From Ancylobacter mangrovi (GTDB lineage Bacteria; Pseudomonadota; Alphaproteobacteria; Rhizobiales; Xanthobacteraceae), in the NCBI RefSeq assembly GCF_024752355.1, contig NZ_JANTHZ010000003.1, positions 1-64,000 on the forward strand: a DNA stretch of 64,000 nt. The letters run 5' to 3'. The position numbers were made by a program, and so were the translations under genes. Shown piece by piece: positions 63,759 to 64,000 of the stretch (its first letter is position 1; each line of letters starts with the position of its first letter). The notes below the pieces were generated by a model, which was not told the origin of the DNA, made no database searches, and saw nothing but the letters and a program-made list of their open reading frames with translations.

Positions 63759-64000
63759 TCACTTCTCCACGAACGCCTTCTCGATCACGAAGTCGCCCGG
63801 CTCGGTGGTCGAGCCTTCCTCGAAGCCCCTGTCCTTCAGGATGACGCGCATGTCGTCGAGCAGCTGCGGGCTGCCGCACAGCATGACGCGGTCGTCCTCC
63901 TTGTCGAGCGGGGGCAAGTCGAGGTCGTCGAACAGCTTGCCCGAGGTGATGAGGTCGGTGATGCGGCCCTGGTTGCGGTAGGGCTCCCGCGTCACCGTCG
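63759..64000 (-). CDS. Ferredoxin--NADP+ reductase, C-terminal part (N-terminus outside window)
   Basis: About 80 residues up to the stop at 63759, running off the right edge. TVTREPYRNQGRITDLITSGKLFDDLDLPPLDKEDDRVMLCGSPQLLDDMRVILKDRGFEEGSTTEPGDFVIEKAFVEK carries the MLCGSP motif that binds NADP and the C-terminal VEKAFVEK-type end of Fpr-like bacterial reductases. It would transfer electrons between NADPH and ferredoxin or flavodoxin, often in oxidative-stress or iron metabolism. The FAD domain is not seen. Confidence 0.85.
   Translation of the reverse strand, partial: TVTREPYRNQGRITDLITSGKLFDDLDLPPLDKEDDRVMLCGSPQLLDDMRVILKDRGFEEGSTTEPGDFVIEKAFVEK

Overview
This window looks like part of a high-GC alphaproteobacterial chromosome, most likely from the order Hyphomicrobiales (Rhizobiales), possibly a Xanthobacteraceae-type organism. 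The best evidence is the run pckA / hugZ-like / chvI-chvG-hprK-PTS EIIA-HPr / ahcY at 54.5-62.7 kb, a gene order typical of that group. The genus is inferred only. The right part (about 35.2-64 kb) is dense, very GC-rich core chromosome. The left part (1-35.2 kb) has a more mixed composition, more and longer gaps, gene remnants, defence-like genes, a relaxase and a serine recombinase abutting a tRNA-Ser, so I read it as accessory DNA.

Layout. 1-4.3 kb: end-truncated Tat-exported hydrolase, ABC-F ATPase divergent from a TetR regulator (two palindromes between them), an SDR remnant and an NDH-2-like flavoprotein. 4.5-9.1 kb: a coupled two-component operon with one multi-PAS kinase and three response regulators. 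9.4-13.9 kb: a metallo-hydrolase and a chloroperoxidase-like hydrolase, facing a SnoaL-like/SDR pair that is divergent from a LysR regulator. 14.8-22.4 kb: a large nuclease-STAND-type NTPase (1621 aa) translationally coupled to a PD-(D/E)xK protein, then a PUA/EVE-HNH restriction endonuclease. 23-27.4 kb: an XRE repressor with a palindrome touching its start, a hairpin cluster (possible oriT), a DUF3363/RlxS-type relaxase and a coiled-coil protein. 27.9-32.8 kb: a Schlafen/AlbA_2 protein divergent from a coupled pair (a PLD-like protein and a 678-aa helical protein of unknown function). 33.4-35.3 kb: a small companion ORF and a large serine recombinase whose frame runs into tRNA-Ser(GGA). The tRNA is the likely integration site.

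The core part holds an RND efflux adaptor/pump pair, a three-gene transglutaminase / permuted ATP-grasp-alpha-E / transglutaminase cluster, an AmpG-like permease, an acyl-CoA-dehydrogenase-like flavoprotein divergent from an HxlR regulator, recR, a NhaD-type antiporter, a DUF3016 protein, pckA, a HugZ-like protein, ChvI-ChvG with HprK-EIIA-HPr (incomplete regulatory PTS), ahcY with a candidate SAM/SAH-responsive operator and a clear terminator, a GNAT acetyltransferase, a small membrane protein and the C-terminus of a ferredoxin-NADP reductase.

The strongest candidates for undescribed biology are the coupled pair 14807-21078 (nuclease-NTPase plus PD-(D/E)xK/zinc protein) and the locus 27872-32836 (AlbA_2 protein, PLD-like protein, helical protein). 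Both sit on an apparently mobilizable island with no visible conjugation machinery of its own. All functional statements for these two loci are inference from motifs and context.
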